Below, one piece after another: positions 44,055-53,657 of a stretch of DNA of 64,000 bases (position 1 is its first letter; each line of letters begins with the position of its first letter). The stretch comes from Dyadobacter sp. 50-39. GTDB taxonomy: Bacteria; Bacteroidota; Bacteroidia; Cytophagales; Spirosomataceae. The notes below the pieces were generated by a model. It was not told the DNA's origin. It ran no database searches and worked only from the letters and a program-made list of their open reading frames with translations. Where the stretch lies: the NCBI GenBank assembly GCA_001898145.1, contig MKSR01000034.1:1-64000 (forward strand), written 5' to 3'. The position numbers and the translations under genes were made by a program.

Positions 44055-45305
44055 ATGAGGATTCTCTGGTTTTGCAATACATCGTCTTTGTATAAAAGTC
44101 AGGAACGGGGCTATAATGGCGGCGGATGGATTTCGTCCCTTGAAACCTTAGTTAGCAAACAGCCCGGTATCACGCTTGGAATTAGCTTTTTTGATAACGA
44201 CGAAAATTTCCGCGTCGCTCGCGGGAACACTACCTACTATCCAATATCCATTTACAGTCGGAGCTCGGCTAAGATCAAGCATAATATATTTTACAGTAGA
44301 TTCGACGAAGTAGAGACAAAGACATTCCTCAGTATCGTTGAAGATTTTAAGCCAGATCTGATCCATATTTTTGGAAGCGAGCAAAGTTTCGGACTAATAG
44401 CCCCCTTCGTGACTGTTCCCGTTGTCATTCACATCCAAGGAATACTAGGTCCCTACTTAAATGCCATGTTTGCTCCCGGTACAAATAAATTTGACTATCT
44501 AAGGCATATGCGGATAGCCGAGGCGATAAAGAAATTCCGAGAGTTGCGGTTCTTTTCTCATAATGCAATCAGGGAAGAACGTATATTGGCGAACTGCAAA
44601 TATTTTATGGGCCGGACGCATTGGGACAAAGCAATTGTACAGCTGCATAATCCCAGAGCAGAATATTTTTATTGTAGTGAAATCCTGCGCCAGGAATTCT
44701 ATCAGGCCAAAGCTTGGGTTCAGAATTACAGCCCGGATGATGTCCGTATTGTCAGTACACTATCTAAAACAGATTATAAGGGATTTGACCTGATATTAAA
44801 AGCTGCCGCACTGCTGAAGAAGTTCACCAATACCGACTTCACTTGGGCTGTTTATGGCATCAAGGATTACAGTTTCTGGGAAAAGAAACTGGGGATGGAG
44901 GCAAGTAAGTTGAATATCAAATTGATGGGTGTCGCCTCCTCAGATACTCTTATTAAAGCTCTACAGTCTGCAGATATTTTTGTCCATCCTTCATATATAG
45001 ACAACAGCCCTAACAGCGTCTGCGAAGCCCAATATCTTGGAGTTCCTGTGATTGCCACGAATGTCGGTGGAGTGTCAAGTTTAGTAGATCACGGTCGGAC
45101 AGGCATGCTGGTACCCGCTAATGACCCTTATTCGCTTGCGCAGACCATACTGAGGCTTCACCACGACCCGGCATATGCGACAGCTATTTCCGCCGAGGGA
45201 AGAATTACGGCAATGCACAGGCACGATGTCAATAGCATACTTGAGCAGAATCTAACGATTTACAAGTGCATTTTGGAAAAGACATATCATGCTCCGCTAC
45301 TCTAG
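44055..45305 (+). CDS. Glycosyltransferase, GT4-like
   Basis: This 416-residue retaining glycosyltransferase has the GT-B fold. The C-terminal nucleotide-sugar site is KTDYKGFDLILKAAALL, then DIFVHPSYIDNSPNSVCEAQ, with the GT4 E-x7-E-like site and GVPVIATNVGGVSSLVDHG. The N-terminal half holds GGGWISSLETLV and HIFGSEQSFG. It adds one sugar to the lipid-linked repeat unit in the cytosol. Its end overlaps the acyltransferase start by 17 bases. Confidence 0.82.
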   Translation: MRILWFCNTSSLYKSQERGYNGGGWISSLETLVSKQPGITLGISFFDNDENFRVARGNTTYYPISIYSRSSAKIKHNIFYSRFDEVETKTFLSIVEDFKPDLIHIFGSEQSFGLIAPFVTVPVVIHIQGILGPYLNAMFAPGTNKFDYLRHMRIAEAIKKFRELRFFSHNAIREERILANCKYFMGRTHWDKAIVQLHNPRAEYFYCSEILRQEFYQAKAWVQNYSPDDVRIVSTLSKTDYKGFDLILKAAALLKKFTNTDFTWAVYGIKDYSFWEKKLGMEASKLNIKLMGVASSDTLIKALQSADIFVHPSYIDNSPNSVCEAQYLGVPVIATNVGGVSSLVDHGRTGMLVPANDPYSLAQTILRLHHDPAYATAISAEGRITAMHRHDVNSILEQNLTIYKCILEKTYHAPLL

Positions 45306-45900
45306 TAAGATCATAAAATACATTTACCAGCTCGCGGCCGTGAAAATTTCATGGCTAATGACGTATTTCAAATTTTCTATCAACGGGGTCAAATTTAACA
45401 GTGACTTTGTTGCCCATGGCGTTCCGATTGTCAATGTTAACCTAAAAGGCCAGTTTTCTATTGGCAAAAAGTTCACCACGCACAGTGGTAAACATTTCAA
45501 TATGATCGGAAGGCAGCAGCCGTGTTATTTCATTGTTGGAAACGGCGGTCGACTCACAATTGGTAATAATGTCGGGATAAGTTGTACAGCAATTGTTTGC
45601 TGGTCTGCCATTACGATCGAAGACAATGTAAGAATTGGTGGCGGTGTGGTAATTTACGACACTGATTTCCATTCCCTAGATATCCATGAAAGATTGGCAG
45701 AGCCCGAGGTCACAGCAAATATTGCAACTAGGCCAGTCACAGTTAAACGCAATGCTTTTATCGGTGCTCATTCAGTCATCCTTAAAGGCGTCACCATTGG
45801 CTATAACTCTGTAATTGGCGCCGGTTCGGTCGTTACAAGATCGGTCCCTGACAATCAGATTTGGGCGGGCAACCCAGCAAGATTAATACGCAATTTATAA
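45289..45900 (+). CDS. Hexapeptide acyltransferase of the capsule locus
   Basis: This 203-residue left-handed beta-helix enzyme probably O-acetylates a sugar of the repeat unit. Signature segments: GKKFTTHSGKHFNMIGRQQ, IEDNVRIGGGVVIYDTDFHS, RNAFIGAHSVILKGVTIGYN, SVIGAGSVVTRSVPDNQIWA, GNPARLIRNL. The DTDFHS block holds a likely catalytic His. It is related to the orphan acyltransferase at 13447, which has the same DTDFH block. It overlaps the upstream glycosyltransferase and is 17 bases before wzy. Confidence 0.85.
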   Translation: MLRYSSKIIKYIYQLAAVKISWLMTYFKFSINGVKFNSDFVAHGVPIVNVNLKGQFSIGKKFTTHSGKHFNMIGRQQPCYFIVGNGGRLTIGNNVGISCTAIVCWSAITIEDNVRIGGGVVIYDTDFHSLDIHERLAEPEVTANIATRPVTVKRNAFIGAHSVILKGVTIGYNSVIGAGSVVTRSVPDNQIWAGNPARLIRNL

Positions 45901-45917
45901 AGTAATTACTAGTAATC

Positions 45918-47201
45918 ATGTTAGCGAGCACCAAAAGAAGAAACACAGAATATTATTTATTCTTTCTGGTTTTACTGATACACGTATTCTTCAACAGTTT
46001 TATGTTACCTGTTGGCTTACTTTACACAATGCTTTTGAGCCCGCTAATGTTTCTATATCTCTTCAATAACTTAGATAGGGAATTTGCTAAGAGCCTTGGT
46101 GGTTTCGCGATGATATCAATTATTTTTTTTATTATTCATTCATTTCAGAAAATAAATATTTCCTATTATTTCACATCACTAGCCATTTATCTTTGTTGCC
46201 TTATTTTTTATTGCTTTTTCAGGCGATTGCTGACAAGATATTGGGCTCAGTTTGAATTATTAGTTCGAAAAATCGCCCAAATTAACATAGTATTGGTTGG
46301 AATTGCTCTCTGTTCACTAGCAACAGGCATTGCTGTAAATGTTTTTTGGTTCAAGAATGAAATTACACAAATCATAGGGTTTAGGCGTCTAAGGCTATTA
46401 ACATACGAATCGTCCTATTACGGTGCGATTTTAGTTCCATTTTTCTTTTATTATTTTCAACATTTCTTCTTCAAAACGCTAAATAAGGAAAGGGTTTTTC
46501 TTTTCTCGACAATCATCATATCTATTTGCCTTTCCTTGTCTTATGGGACCATTGGAGGAATCGCAGCATCTGTTATTATAGTTGCACTAATTAATCTAGT
46601 AGTTCGAAGAAGAGCAAAATTTAATAAGCGCGTCGTGATTACAACTATTATTGTCGGTAGCGCCATTGTAATTATTTCGATTTTTGCTTTAAGTGATTCT
46701 GGGTTTGTGGCAAGGATATTCAATATACTTGAAGGAAAAGATTCGTCTGTCAATGGCCGCACCTTTGATTCTTACACGATAGCTCTGAATGTTCTAACAA
46801 AAGAAAATGCAATGTTGTTTGGCATTGGGCCTGGACAATTTAAAGTTCTGGGTGTAAACGAAGTAAATCGGTTCTACGAATATTTCCTAAACGACAACTT
46901 CGAAGCATCAAAGACTGTTCGACTGCCCTGTGCAAACGCTGAAACATTAGTTACTTACGGAGTGGTTGGCTTGGTAATTCGGCTTTTATTAGAAATATAT
47001 CTGTTTATCAAAACTGACGTAGCCTCAAGCTCTTACCGGCTACACCTGTTTGTGTTTATTTTTTTAACACAGTTTGCTGGGAGTAATTTAACTAATCTAC
47101 CCGAGTATTTTATCTGGGCCATTTGTTTCACGCCAAAATCGTTCTACGACAATTTTTTTATCGGAAATACTCCGGCAACACGTAAAATCTCCCGATCATG
47201 A
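45918..47201 (+). CDS. wzy: O-antigen/EPS polymerase, Wzy-like
   Basis: This 427-residue protein has about 10-12 membrane spans. It matches Wzy in topology, with a larger polar loop at about 285-345 (LFGIGPGQFKVLGVNEVNRF and on), the common GIGPG..K motif of O-antigen ligase/polymerase proteins. It polymerises repeat units on the outer face of the inner membrane. It is very AT-rich. Its last four bases overlap the following glycosyltransferase start (ATGA). Confidence 0.78.
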   Translation: MLASTKRRNTEYYLFFLVLLIHVFFNSFMLPVGLLYTMLLSPLMFLYLFNNLDREFAKSLGGFAMISIIFFIIHSFQKINISYYFTSLAIYLCCLIFYCFFRRLLTRYWAQFELLVRKIAQINIVLVGIALCSLATGIAVNVFWFKNEITQIIGFRRLRLLTYESSYYGAILVPFFFYYFQHFFFKTLNKERVFLFSTIIISICLSLSYGTIGGIAASVIIVALINLVVRRRAKFNKRVVITTIIVGSAIVIISIFALSDSGFVARIFNILEGKDSSVNGRTFDSYTIALNVLTKENAMLFGIGPGQFKVLGVNEVNRFYEYFLNDNFEASKTVRLPCANAETLVTYGVVGLVIRLLLEIYLFIKTDVASSSYRLHLFVFIFLTQFAGSNLTNLPEYFIWAICFTPKSFYDNFFIGNTPATRKISRS

Positions 47202-47962
47202 TAACCATTATCACAGCTACCTACAACGCCGATCGCTTTCTGGTAAATCTGCTGGAAAGCGTTGTTCCGCAACTGTCGAAAAATGTTGAGCTAGTATTAA
47301 TCGACGGGGGATCTACCGATAAAACCATCGAGATCATCGAGCAATACGAGCAGCATGTCGCGTATTGGATCAGTGAGAAAGATGCGGGGATATACGATGC
47401 ATGGAACAAAGGACTGCGCAATGCCAAAGGCGATTGGATCATGTTCCTGGGTGCGGACGACATGCTCAGAAAGGACGCTATCGCCCAATACGAGAAGTTC
47501 CTCGACAGCATTCCCAATAGTCATGAATTGCATATCGTATCGTCAAAAGCGCAAATGCTTGACCAGAGTGGCAAAAGCATCCGCGTAAAAGGATGGGAAT
47601 GGAAATGGCCTGAATTTCTGAAAGAGATGACCATCTCCCACCCTGGCGCACTGCATTCGAAAAAGCTCTTCGAACAATATGGCGTGTTTGACATCAGCTA
47701 TAAAATCACGGGCGACTACGAATTGTTGCTCCGCCCCCGCCAACAGCTCAAAGCCGCATTTATGGATGAAATCACCGTAGATATGTCGGAAGGAGGAGCT
47801 AGCGATTCGACCAGGGCGATCAAGGAGCACCTCAGGGCTGCCGTTCATACCGGCGGAGCGAACGAGCTTTCTGCGAAAATGAATGCGCGGGTTGTGCTAA
47901 CCAAATTTTTAATAAAAAAACTATCCAGAAAAGCGGGACTGAACGTGTATCTCAAAAAGTAG
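47198..47962 (+). CDS. Glycosyltransferase, GT2 family
   Basis: This 254-residue GT-A enzyme is of the WcaA/WcaE type, with TATYNADRFLVNLLESV, LIDGGSTDKTIEII, the SEKDAGIYDAWNKGLRNAKG segment and the metal-site GADD. SHPGALHSKKLFEQYG and SYKITGDYELLLR are family blocks of colanic acid-type GT2 enzymes. It adds one residue to the repeat unit. GC content rises again from here on, marking the right edge of the AT-rich block. Confidence 0.85.
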   Translation: MITIITATYNADRFLVNLLESVVPQLSKNVELVLIDGGSTDKTIEIIEQYEQHVAYWISEKDAGIYDAWNKGLRNAKGDWIMFLGADDMLRKDAIAQYEKFLDSIPNSHELHIVSSKAQMLDQSGKSIRVKGWEWKWPEFLKEMTISHPGALHSKKLFEQYGVFDISYKITGDYELLLRPRQQLKAAFMDEITVDMSEGGASDSTRAIKEHLRAAVHTGGANELSAKMNARVVLTKFLIKKLSRKAGLNVYLKK

Positions 47963-48006
47963 TTTGCTGATCCGTATACGCTATCCCCGCAAAATCGACT
48001 CCATTG

Positions 48007-49104
48007 ATGAACGTTTTGATGATTGTAAGATCGAATTGGCTGGACACTCCCGGTGGAGATACAATCCAGATAAAAATGACTGCCAAATACCTCCGCGAAT
48101 TGGGGGTGTCGGTGGACATTTGCCCGGCCAACACGAAACAAGACTATAACAAGTATTCATTAATCCATTTTTTCAACATCATCAGGCCGGATGACATCTT
48201 GCCGCATATCAATCACGATGTTCCTTTCGTAGTGTCGACAATTTTTGTGGACTATTCGGAATACGAGCGGTTGAACAGGACAGGGATTGCTGGGTCGTTA
48301 TTCCGATTCTTCGCACCGGGCGTTATCGAATATATCAAAGCAGTAGCCAGGTGGGCAAAAAACGGGGATGAAATTAAATCATCGTATTACCTCACGCATG
48401 GGCATGATGCTTCCATCCGAAAAATTGCTGCCAGGGCGAAGTTGCTGTTGCCCAACTCTCACAGTGAGTACAAGCGGTTTCGCAACTACATCAACCTGGA
48501 TGTCAAATACAGGAAAGTAGTCAACGCGATAGATACGAAAACTTTTGACGACCAAGCGGTTCCGAATGAGCTTTACAGGGATCACGTGCTTTGCGTCGGC
48601 AGAATCGAGGGAAGAAAGAATCAGCTGAACCTGATCAAAGCCATGCAGGGAACAGGCATTCCACTTACAATTATCGGAAAAGCCTCCCCTAATCATGTGG
48701 GCTATTATGAGGAATGCAAAGCGCTCGCGGCTAAAACCACGAATGTCAGCTTCATCGAACACATTTCCCACGACGACCTCGTTAAGATATATGCTGCGGC
48801 AAAGGTACACGTGCTGCCCAGCTGGTTTGAAACGACCGGTCTGAGTTCTCTCGAAGCAGGGGCTATGAGCTGCAACCTGGTGGTGACGAGAAAAGGGGAT
48901 ACGGAAGAGTATTTTTCAGATATGGCTTACTACTGCGATCCTGCTGACATTGAGTCTATCAGAACCCAGGTCGTGGAGGCCTTCCAGGAAGAAGTTAATC
49001 CCCGCCTTAAAAAGCATATCCTGGCAAATTGCACCTGGCAGCTTGCCGCCGAGCAAACATTGGAAGCCTACCGGGAAGTGCTTCCTGAGACTTCGAAAAT
49101 ATAG
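48007..49104 (+). CDS. Glycosyltransferase, GT4 family
   Basis: This 365-residue GT-B enzyme has DTPGGDTIQIKMTAKYLREL near the start (Gly-rich acceptor loop), LCVGRIEGRKNQLNLIKAM, then HVLPSWFETTGLSSLEAGAM, the GT4 donor-site motif. The start at ATG 48007 is chosen over the TTG at 48004. It probably transfers a hexose or deoxyhexose from a nucleotide sugar. It is followed by a 123-base gap before the secreted GH99-like gene. Confidence 0.83.
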   Translation: MNVLMIVRSNWLDTPGGDTIQIKMTAKYLRELGVSVDICPANTKQDYNKYSLIHFFNIIRPDDILPHINHDVPFVVSTIFVDYSEYERLNRTGIAGSLFRFFAPGVIEYIKAVARWAKNGDEIKSSYYLTHGHDASIRKIAARAKLLLPNSHSEYKRFRNYINLDVKYRKVVNAIDTKTFDDQAVPNELYRDHVLCVGRIEGRKNQLNLIKAMQGTGIPLTIIGKASPNHVGYYEECKALAAKTTNVSFIEHISHDDLVKIYAAAKVHVLPSWFETTGLSSLEAGAMSCNLVVTRKGDTEEYFSDMAYYCDPADIESIRTQVVEAFQEEVNPRLKKHILANCTWQLAAEQTLEAYREVLPETSKI

Positions 49105-49227
49105 CAGAACCAGTTTAACACTTACCATTTTCAACCTATCGGATATACAACTATTCATTGAGTCAGGCAAATCAAGACAGTACGTAACGGTTTGGTTTGC
49201 GGTTAATTAAGTAACATTTAATGTAAT

Positions 49228-50322
49228 ATGATGTATTTGATTGAAAAGATAGTGGTTGTGGTCCTTTGTCAGATCATACTGGGTTTTACAAATTCATGCT
49301 ATTCCCAACAGGCTGGGAAAAAGGTCATGCTTGGGGCTTACTATTTCGATGGATGGACGGGAAAGACTAGCCATGTGTCACCCGCGCTGAAAGAAAGGTT
49401 CCCTGAAAGAATGCCGTACGGAGGGTGGGAGACAAGTAATATGAGCAGTATTGAAAGACAAATCGATGAAGCTGCCAACGCAGGGCTTTCTTTTTTTAGT
49501 TTTTGTTGGTATCAAGGGCGAAGTAAGACCGATAGCAGCGATTTCGGAGCGAATGTGATGAACAATGCACTAAGGCTGTACCTAAACGCAAGTAATAGAG
49601 AGCGGCTCAAATTCAACATTTTAGTTGTCAATCATGAGGGTTACTTGATTGACTCAGCCCAGTGGCCTGCTCTTTCCGACTATTGGTGTCTGTTATTCAA
49701 AAATCCCTTTTATTTACAAGTCGACGGGAAGCCACTAATTGTCTTTTTCGGCCTTCAGTCATTATTAAAATCTTTCTCAGGAGATCCTGAAAAGGTTAAA
49801 ACCGCTTTAAACTCTTTGAGAGATAACGCTAAGTCAAAGGGTTTAAGGGGTGCTACTATCGGCGTCTGCGTCGGAGCCGGTGAATTTGAATTGAATCTAG
49901 CAAAAAAATGTGGATTTGATGTTCTGACAAACTACAATAATCACGGCAATGGCTTTTTTGGAAACACGAATGAAGAAGTTCCTATTGATAGCATGAGGAT
50001 TAAGGACATAAAAGTCTGGGACATCATAGGATCAAAAGGAGGCCTGCCTTTCATTCCTGCCGTGACGCTAAACTGGGATAAAAGACCGTGGGAGCGTACC
50101 GGCACAACATATTCACAAAGATTTAGCGGATATTCCGAAAGGTCAGTAAAAAGTGCAGTAGTCGCTTGTAAAAACTGGATGGCTAAGAACAATTCCAGGA
50201 CTGTAGCAGAAAAGATAGCAGTGCTGTATGCCTGGAACGAGTATGGCGAGGGTGCGTGGTTAACACCATCGAAAATGCTTAAAGACAGCCTGCTCAGGGG
50301 AGTAAAGGACGGTTTGAAATAG
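49228..50322 (+). CDS. Secreted GH99/WbsX-like protein
   Basis: This 364-residue protein has a signal peptide (cut near CYSQ, about residue 27). The body has GAYYFDGWTG, ERMPYGGWETSN, QIDEAANAGLSFFSFCWYQG and the C-terminal LYAWNEYGEGAWLTPS, the fold pattern of GH99-like and WbsX proteins (TIM barrels with endo-alpha-mannosidase or related activity). The signal peptide puts it in the periplasm, so it is more likely a glycoside hydrolase trimming the polymer than a glycosyltransferase, though the family is often named WbsX glycosyltransferase. It lies inside the capsule locus, next to wzi. Confidence 0.72.
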   Translation: MMYLIEKIVVVVLCQIILGFTNSCYSQQAGKKVMLGAYYFDGWTGKTSHVSPALKERFPERMPYGGWETSNMSSIERQIDEAANAGLSFFSFCWYQGRSKTDSSDFGANVMNNALRLYLNASNRERLKFNILVVNHEGYLIDSAQWPALSDYWCLLFKNPFYLQVDGKPLIVFFGLQSLLKSFSGDPEKVKTALNSLRDNAKSKGLRGATIGVCVGAGEFELNLAKKCGFDVLTNYNNHGNGFFGNTNEEVPIDSMRIKDIKVWDIIGSKGGLPFIPAVTLNWDKRPWERTGTTYSQRFSGYSERSVKSAVVACKNWMAKNNSRTVAEKIAVLYAWNEYGEGAWLTPSKMLKDSLLRGVKDGLK

Positions 50323-50379
50323 TAAAAGTGGTTTCTGAACAGCTTCCATGAAGAATCAGGACATTAATTAATCATTACA

Positions 50380-51930
50380 ATGAGAAAAAGGCACCTTCTG
50401 CTAATCATATTACTGAGTCACCAATACCTTGCGAATGCCGCCGGGCCTCAACAGGCACCCGAGGGCGACCGCAAAGTTGGCAATAAGAAGGGAACGTCCG
50501 CTGACTCCTCAGCTGCCGCTCCCCGTAGTATGCATTACTACTTATCGGCGGCAGCTATCGCGACATCGAGCGGCACAGTGCCATTCTGGATGCGCGCCAA
50601 TCAGTACGGCAGTGTACCTTTAAAAGGCCTGTCCACAGCATTGGTTGGAGAAATCAGACGGGACTATACCAAGCCCCATAAGCTGATGGATTGGGGTTTC
50701 GGTGCCGAAGGGCGGGTTAACATCGGGAAGAATTCCAATGCAGTTCTGATCCAGGGGTATGTCAAAGGGCGGCTCGGCATTTTTCAACTGAAAGCAGGTC
50801 GCAGCCGCGACATGGTGGGTATGGTGGACTCCACCCTTTCCACGGGTGCTTTTTCAATATCGGGTAATGCCCTGGGCATTCCCAAAGTGGAACTTTCGAT
50901 CCCTGAATACTGGACGCTGCCTATCCTCGGCAAGCTTTTCGCATTTAAAGGAAACTTTGCGCACGGATGGGTCGGTAACAAGGATGTGGATTATGCCACC
51001 GGTGATCGCAGTGTCAACACATTTCTTCATCAGAAGTCGGCCTACGTGCGTTTCGGGAAGGCGCAATGGCGATTCAAACTCTACGGCGGGTTCAACCACC
51101 AGGCCATGTGGGGGAATGAAAAGAAAATGAACCCGACCATGTTTGGCCTCTCCACTTTGGAAACGTTCAAATATGTGGTATTTGGCCAGAGCTACGGCGA
51201 AAAAGGCACCGGGCTTCCATTGTCGAAAATTGGTAACCACCTGGGTTCGATCGACCAGGGCATTGAGTACCGTTTCGATAAAGTGCAGGTGAACGGATAC
51301 CACCAGTTTTTTTATGAAGTGGGCGGCCTCTACCACCTAAACAACGTGAAGGACGGTCTTTGGGGGCTGAGCTTTAAAAACATTCAGCCGCAGAATGAAT
51401 CATCTCTGGTTCGTCTGAACAAAGTCGTTGTTGAGTTCATGAACAGTAAAAGTCAGGGAGGCGAAATCGACGCTAAAATAACGCCGTCCGGCGACGAAGA
51501 CTATTACAATAACTATGTGTATGTCAATGGCTGGACCTACAAGGGCGAGAACCTTGGAAACCCGCTGATGACCAGCAGAAAGTACGCACGCACAAACCTG
51601 CCGGCCAGAAATGAGTATTTCGTCAATAACCGGGTGCAGGCATACCACGTCGGTGTGGACGGAAACGTATCCAAGTACGCTTTCATCTGCCGGTTGACAT
51701 TCACCCAGAACTTCGGAACATACGGAACCAGCCCTTGGGGACATTCCCTGAACAACAAGCGATTCCCTGCCAAGCCGCCGTATTTCGAAACGGAAAACCA
51801 GTTCTCGGGATACCTGGAAGCTTCCAGGAATATCAGAGGAGTGAATGTGGGAATGTGTGTAGCCGTGGACCAGGGAACTATGATTTACAATGCTTCCGGC
51901 GTGTGGCTTAAAGTGTCCAAATCCTGGTAG
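50380..51930 (+). CDS. wzi: Capsule assembly protein, Wzi-like porin
   Basis: This 516-residue protein has a signal peptide (cut near ANAA, about residue 21) and a long beta-barrel-like body with the Wzi landmarks PFWMRANQYGSVPLKG, LKAGRSRDMVG, GNALGIPKVELSIPEYW, LYGGFNHQAMWG and the C-terminal WLKVSKSW. Wzi proteins sit in the outer membrane and hold capsule polymer at the surface. A related but distinct copy is at 59344-60855 on the other strand. Confidence 0.85.
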   Translation: MRKRHLLLIILLSHQYLANAAGPQQAPEGDRKVGNKKGTSADSSAAAPRSMHYYLSAAAIATSSGTVPFWMRANQYGSVPLKGLSTALVGEIRRDYTKPHKLMDWGFGAEGRVNIGKNSNAVLIQGYVKGRLGIFQLKAGRSRDMVGMVDSTLSTGAFSISGNALGIPKVELSIPEYWTLPILGKLFAFKGNFAHGWVGNKDVDYATGDRSVNTFLHQKSAYVRFGKAQWRFKLYGGFNHQAMWGNEKKMNPTMFGLSTLETFKYVVFGQSYGEKGTGLPLSKIGNHLGSIDQGIEYRFDKVQVNGYHQFFYEVGGLYHLNNVKDGLWGLSFKNIQPQNESSLVRLNKVVVEFMNSKSQGGEIDAKITPSGDEDYYNNYVYVNGWTYKGENLGNPLMTSRKYARTNLPARNEYFVNNRVQAYHVGVDGNVSKYAFICRLTFTQNFGTYGTSPWGHSLNNKRFPAKPPYFETENQFSGYLEASRNIRGVNVGMCVAVDQGTMIYNASGVWLKVSKSW

Positions 51931-51972
51931 GTAGTTTTTGAACTTACGATAAGATAATATCGAACTTAACAT

Positions 51973-53097
51973 ATGAAAATAGCGATCATTGGCACTCGTG
52001 GTATTCCCAACCATTATGGCGGATTTGAACAATTCGCCGAATACCTTGCCAAAGGCCTCGTGGAACGCGGTCATGAAGTTGTGGTCTACAACTCCCACTC
52101 CCACCCCTACCAACTGCCGGAGTGGAACGGAGTGAAGCTTGTGCACTGCAATGATCCGGAAGATAAATGGGGTACAGCGGGCCAGTTCATCTACGACCTC
52201 AACTGCATTCGTCATTCCCGAAGCCAGAATTACGACATTATCCTGCAACTGGGCTACACCAGCAGCACGGTTTGGGGATGGTTGCTGCCGCGCAAAAACT
52301 GCATTATCACCACCAATATGGATGGCCTGGAATGGAAGCGTACCAAATATTCCAAACCGGTAAGAAACTTTCTCAAATGGGCTGAATACCTGGGAACAGT
52401 TTACAGCGATCACTGGATCGCCGATTCACTGGGTATACAAGATTATTTAACTAAAAAATATAACATTCCTTCTACGTATATTCCTTACGGTGCCTTTCCG
52501 TTCGAAGATGCGACGAATGACTGCCTGAAAAGCTACGATGTAACCGAGTACGGCTACAACATGCTCATCGCCCGGCTGGAACCCGAGAATAATGTAGACA
52601 CCATCCTCGAAGGAGTGTCCCGAGCTACCACCAAATCGCCGTTTCTCGTGGTTGGGAAACATAACACTAAGTATGGCGAGTATCTGAAGAACAAGTTCGC
52701 CGCAGTCGGCCATATCCGGTTTGTGGGAGGTATCTACGACATCAATGTGCTGAACAATCTCAGGTATTTCTCCAACCTCTATTTCCACGGCCACTCCGTG
52801 GGCGGTACAAACCCGTCGCTGCTCGAAGCAATGGCCTCGCAGGCGCTGATCTGTGCGAACCGGAACGAGTTCAATTCCACGATCCTGGAAACGGATGCGC
52901 TTTATTTTTCACAAGCGGAAGAGGTTGCGAAAAGCCTGGATACCGTCCGTAAGCAAGATTACCTGACCCTGGTAGAGAACAACTTGCACAAAATCAAGCA
53001 CATCTACGAATGGAATAAAATCATTGATCAGTACGAGAATCACTTTAAGACCATATACTCAACGAAACATGAAATTCAGCAAAACATCCCTTCCTGA
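51973..53097 (+). CDS. Glycosyltransferase with DUF1972 N-terminus (rhamnosyltransferase-like)
   Basis: This 374-residue enzyme has the DUF1972 opening MKIAIIGTRGIPNHYGGFEQ and a GT4 C-terminus with IARLEPENNVDTILEG and HGHSVGGTNPSLLEAMASQA. Proteins of this pair-domain type are often rhamnosyltransferases (first or second sugar), which fits the adjoining rhamnose genes. That is inference. The end overlaps the start of rfbC by 29 bases in another frame. Confidence 0.83.
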   Translation: MKIAIIGTRGIPNHYGGFEQFAEYLAKGLVERGHEVVVYNSHSHPYQLPEWNGVKLVHCNDPEDKWGTAGQFIYDLNCIRHSRSQNYDIILQLGYTSSTVWGWLLPRKNCIITTNMDGLEWKRTKYSKPVRNFLKWAEYLGTVYSDHWIADSLGIQDYLTKKYNIPSTYIPYGAFPFEDATNDCLKSYDVTEYGYNMLIARLEPENNVDTILEGVSRATTKSPFLVVGKHNTKYGEYLKNKFAAVGHIRFVGGIYDINVLNNLRYFSNLYFHGHSVGGTNPSLLEAMASQALICANRNEFNSTILETDALYFSQAEEVAKSLDTVRKQDYLTLVENNLHKIKHIYEWNKIIDQYENHFKTIYSTKHEIQQNIPS

Positions 53098-53617
53098 TGT
53101 CCTGGTCATTCAGCCATCCGTTTTTGGAGATGAGCGGGGCCATTTCTTCGAATCCTTCAATGAGGAAATCTGGAAGGCCCAGGGGCTGACTTCCAGATTT
53201 GTACAGGATAATCAGTCGTTCTCCCAAAAAGGCGTGATACGCGGCCTGCATTTTCAGAATGCTCCCCATGCTCAAGGCAAGCTGGTGCGGGTAGTAGCCG
53301 GCAGAGTGCTCGATGTAGCGGTAGATCTCAGGCCGGAATCGCCCACCTTTGGAAAGTTCGAACTGTTTGAGCTCGATGCCGTGAACGGTACGATGGTGTA
53401 CATTCCGGAAGGATTTGCACACGGGTTTGCCGCATTAGAGGATAGTATTTTCCAATATAAGTGCACCGGCCTTTACCACAAAGCTTCGGAAGGCGGCCTA
53501 AGATGGGACGATCCCTTTCTGAACATTCCCTGGGGAGTAAGCGAGCCTAACGTATCTCCGAAAGATCAGATATTGCCCACATTTGAAGAAGTTTTCCCGA
53601 CGTCTCTGAAGTCCTGA
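53069..53617 (+). CDS. rfbC: dTDP-4-dehydrorhamnose 3,5-epimerase
   Basis: This 182-residue cupin enzyme catalyses the third step of dTDP-L-rhamnose synthesis. It has VLVIQPSVFGDERGHFFESF, QDNQSFSQKGVIRGLHFQ (catalytic His in GLHFQ), GKLVRVVAGRVLDVAVDLR and the C-terminal WDDPFLNIPW. ATG 53069 (MKFSKTS) is the right start; the frame opening at 53024 lies inside the upstream glycosyltransferase. The two genes overlap by 29 bases, and an ACTCAACG element lies 12 bases before the start. Confidence 0.92.
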   Translation: MKFSKTSLPDVLVIQPSVFGDERGHFFESFNEEIWKAQGLTSRFVQDNQSFSQKGVIRGLHFQNAPHAQGKLVRVVAGRVLDVAVDLRPESPTFGKFELFELDAVNGTMVYIPEGFAHGFAALEDSIFQYKCTGLYHKASEGGLRWDDPFLNIPWGVSEPNVSPKDQILPTFEEVFPTSLKS

Positions 53618-53657
53618 TGGCCGACGTCCCATTTCTCCAGTTCAACCGTAATTAATT

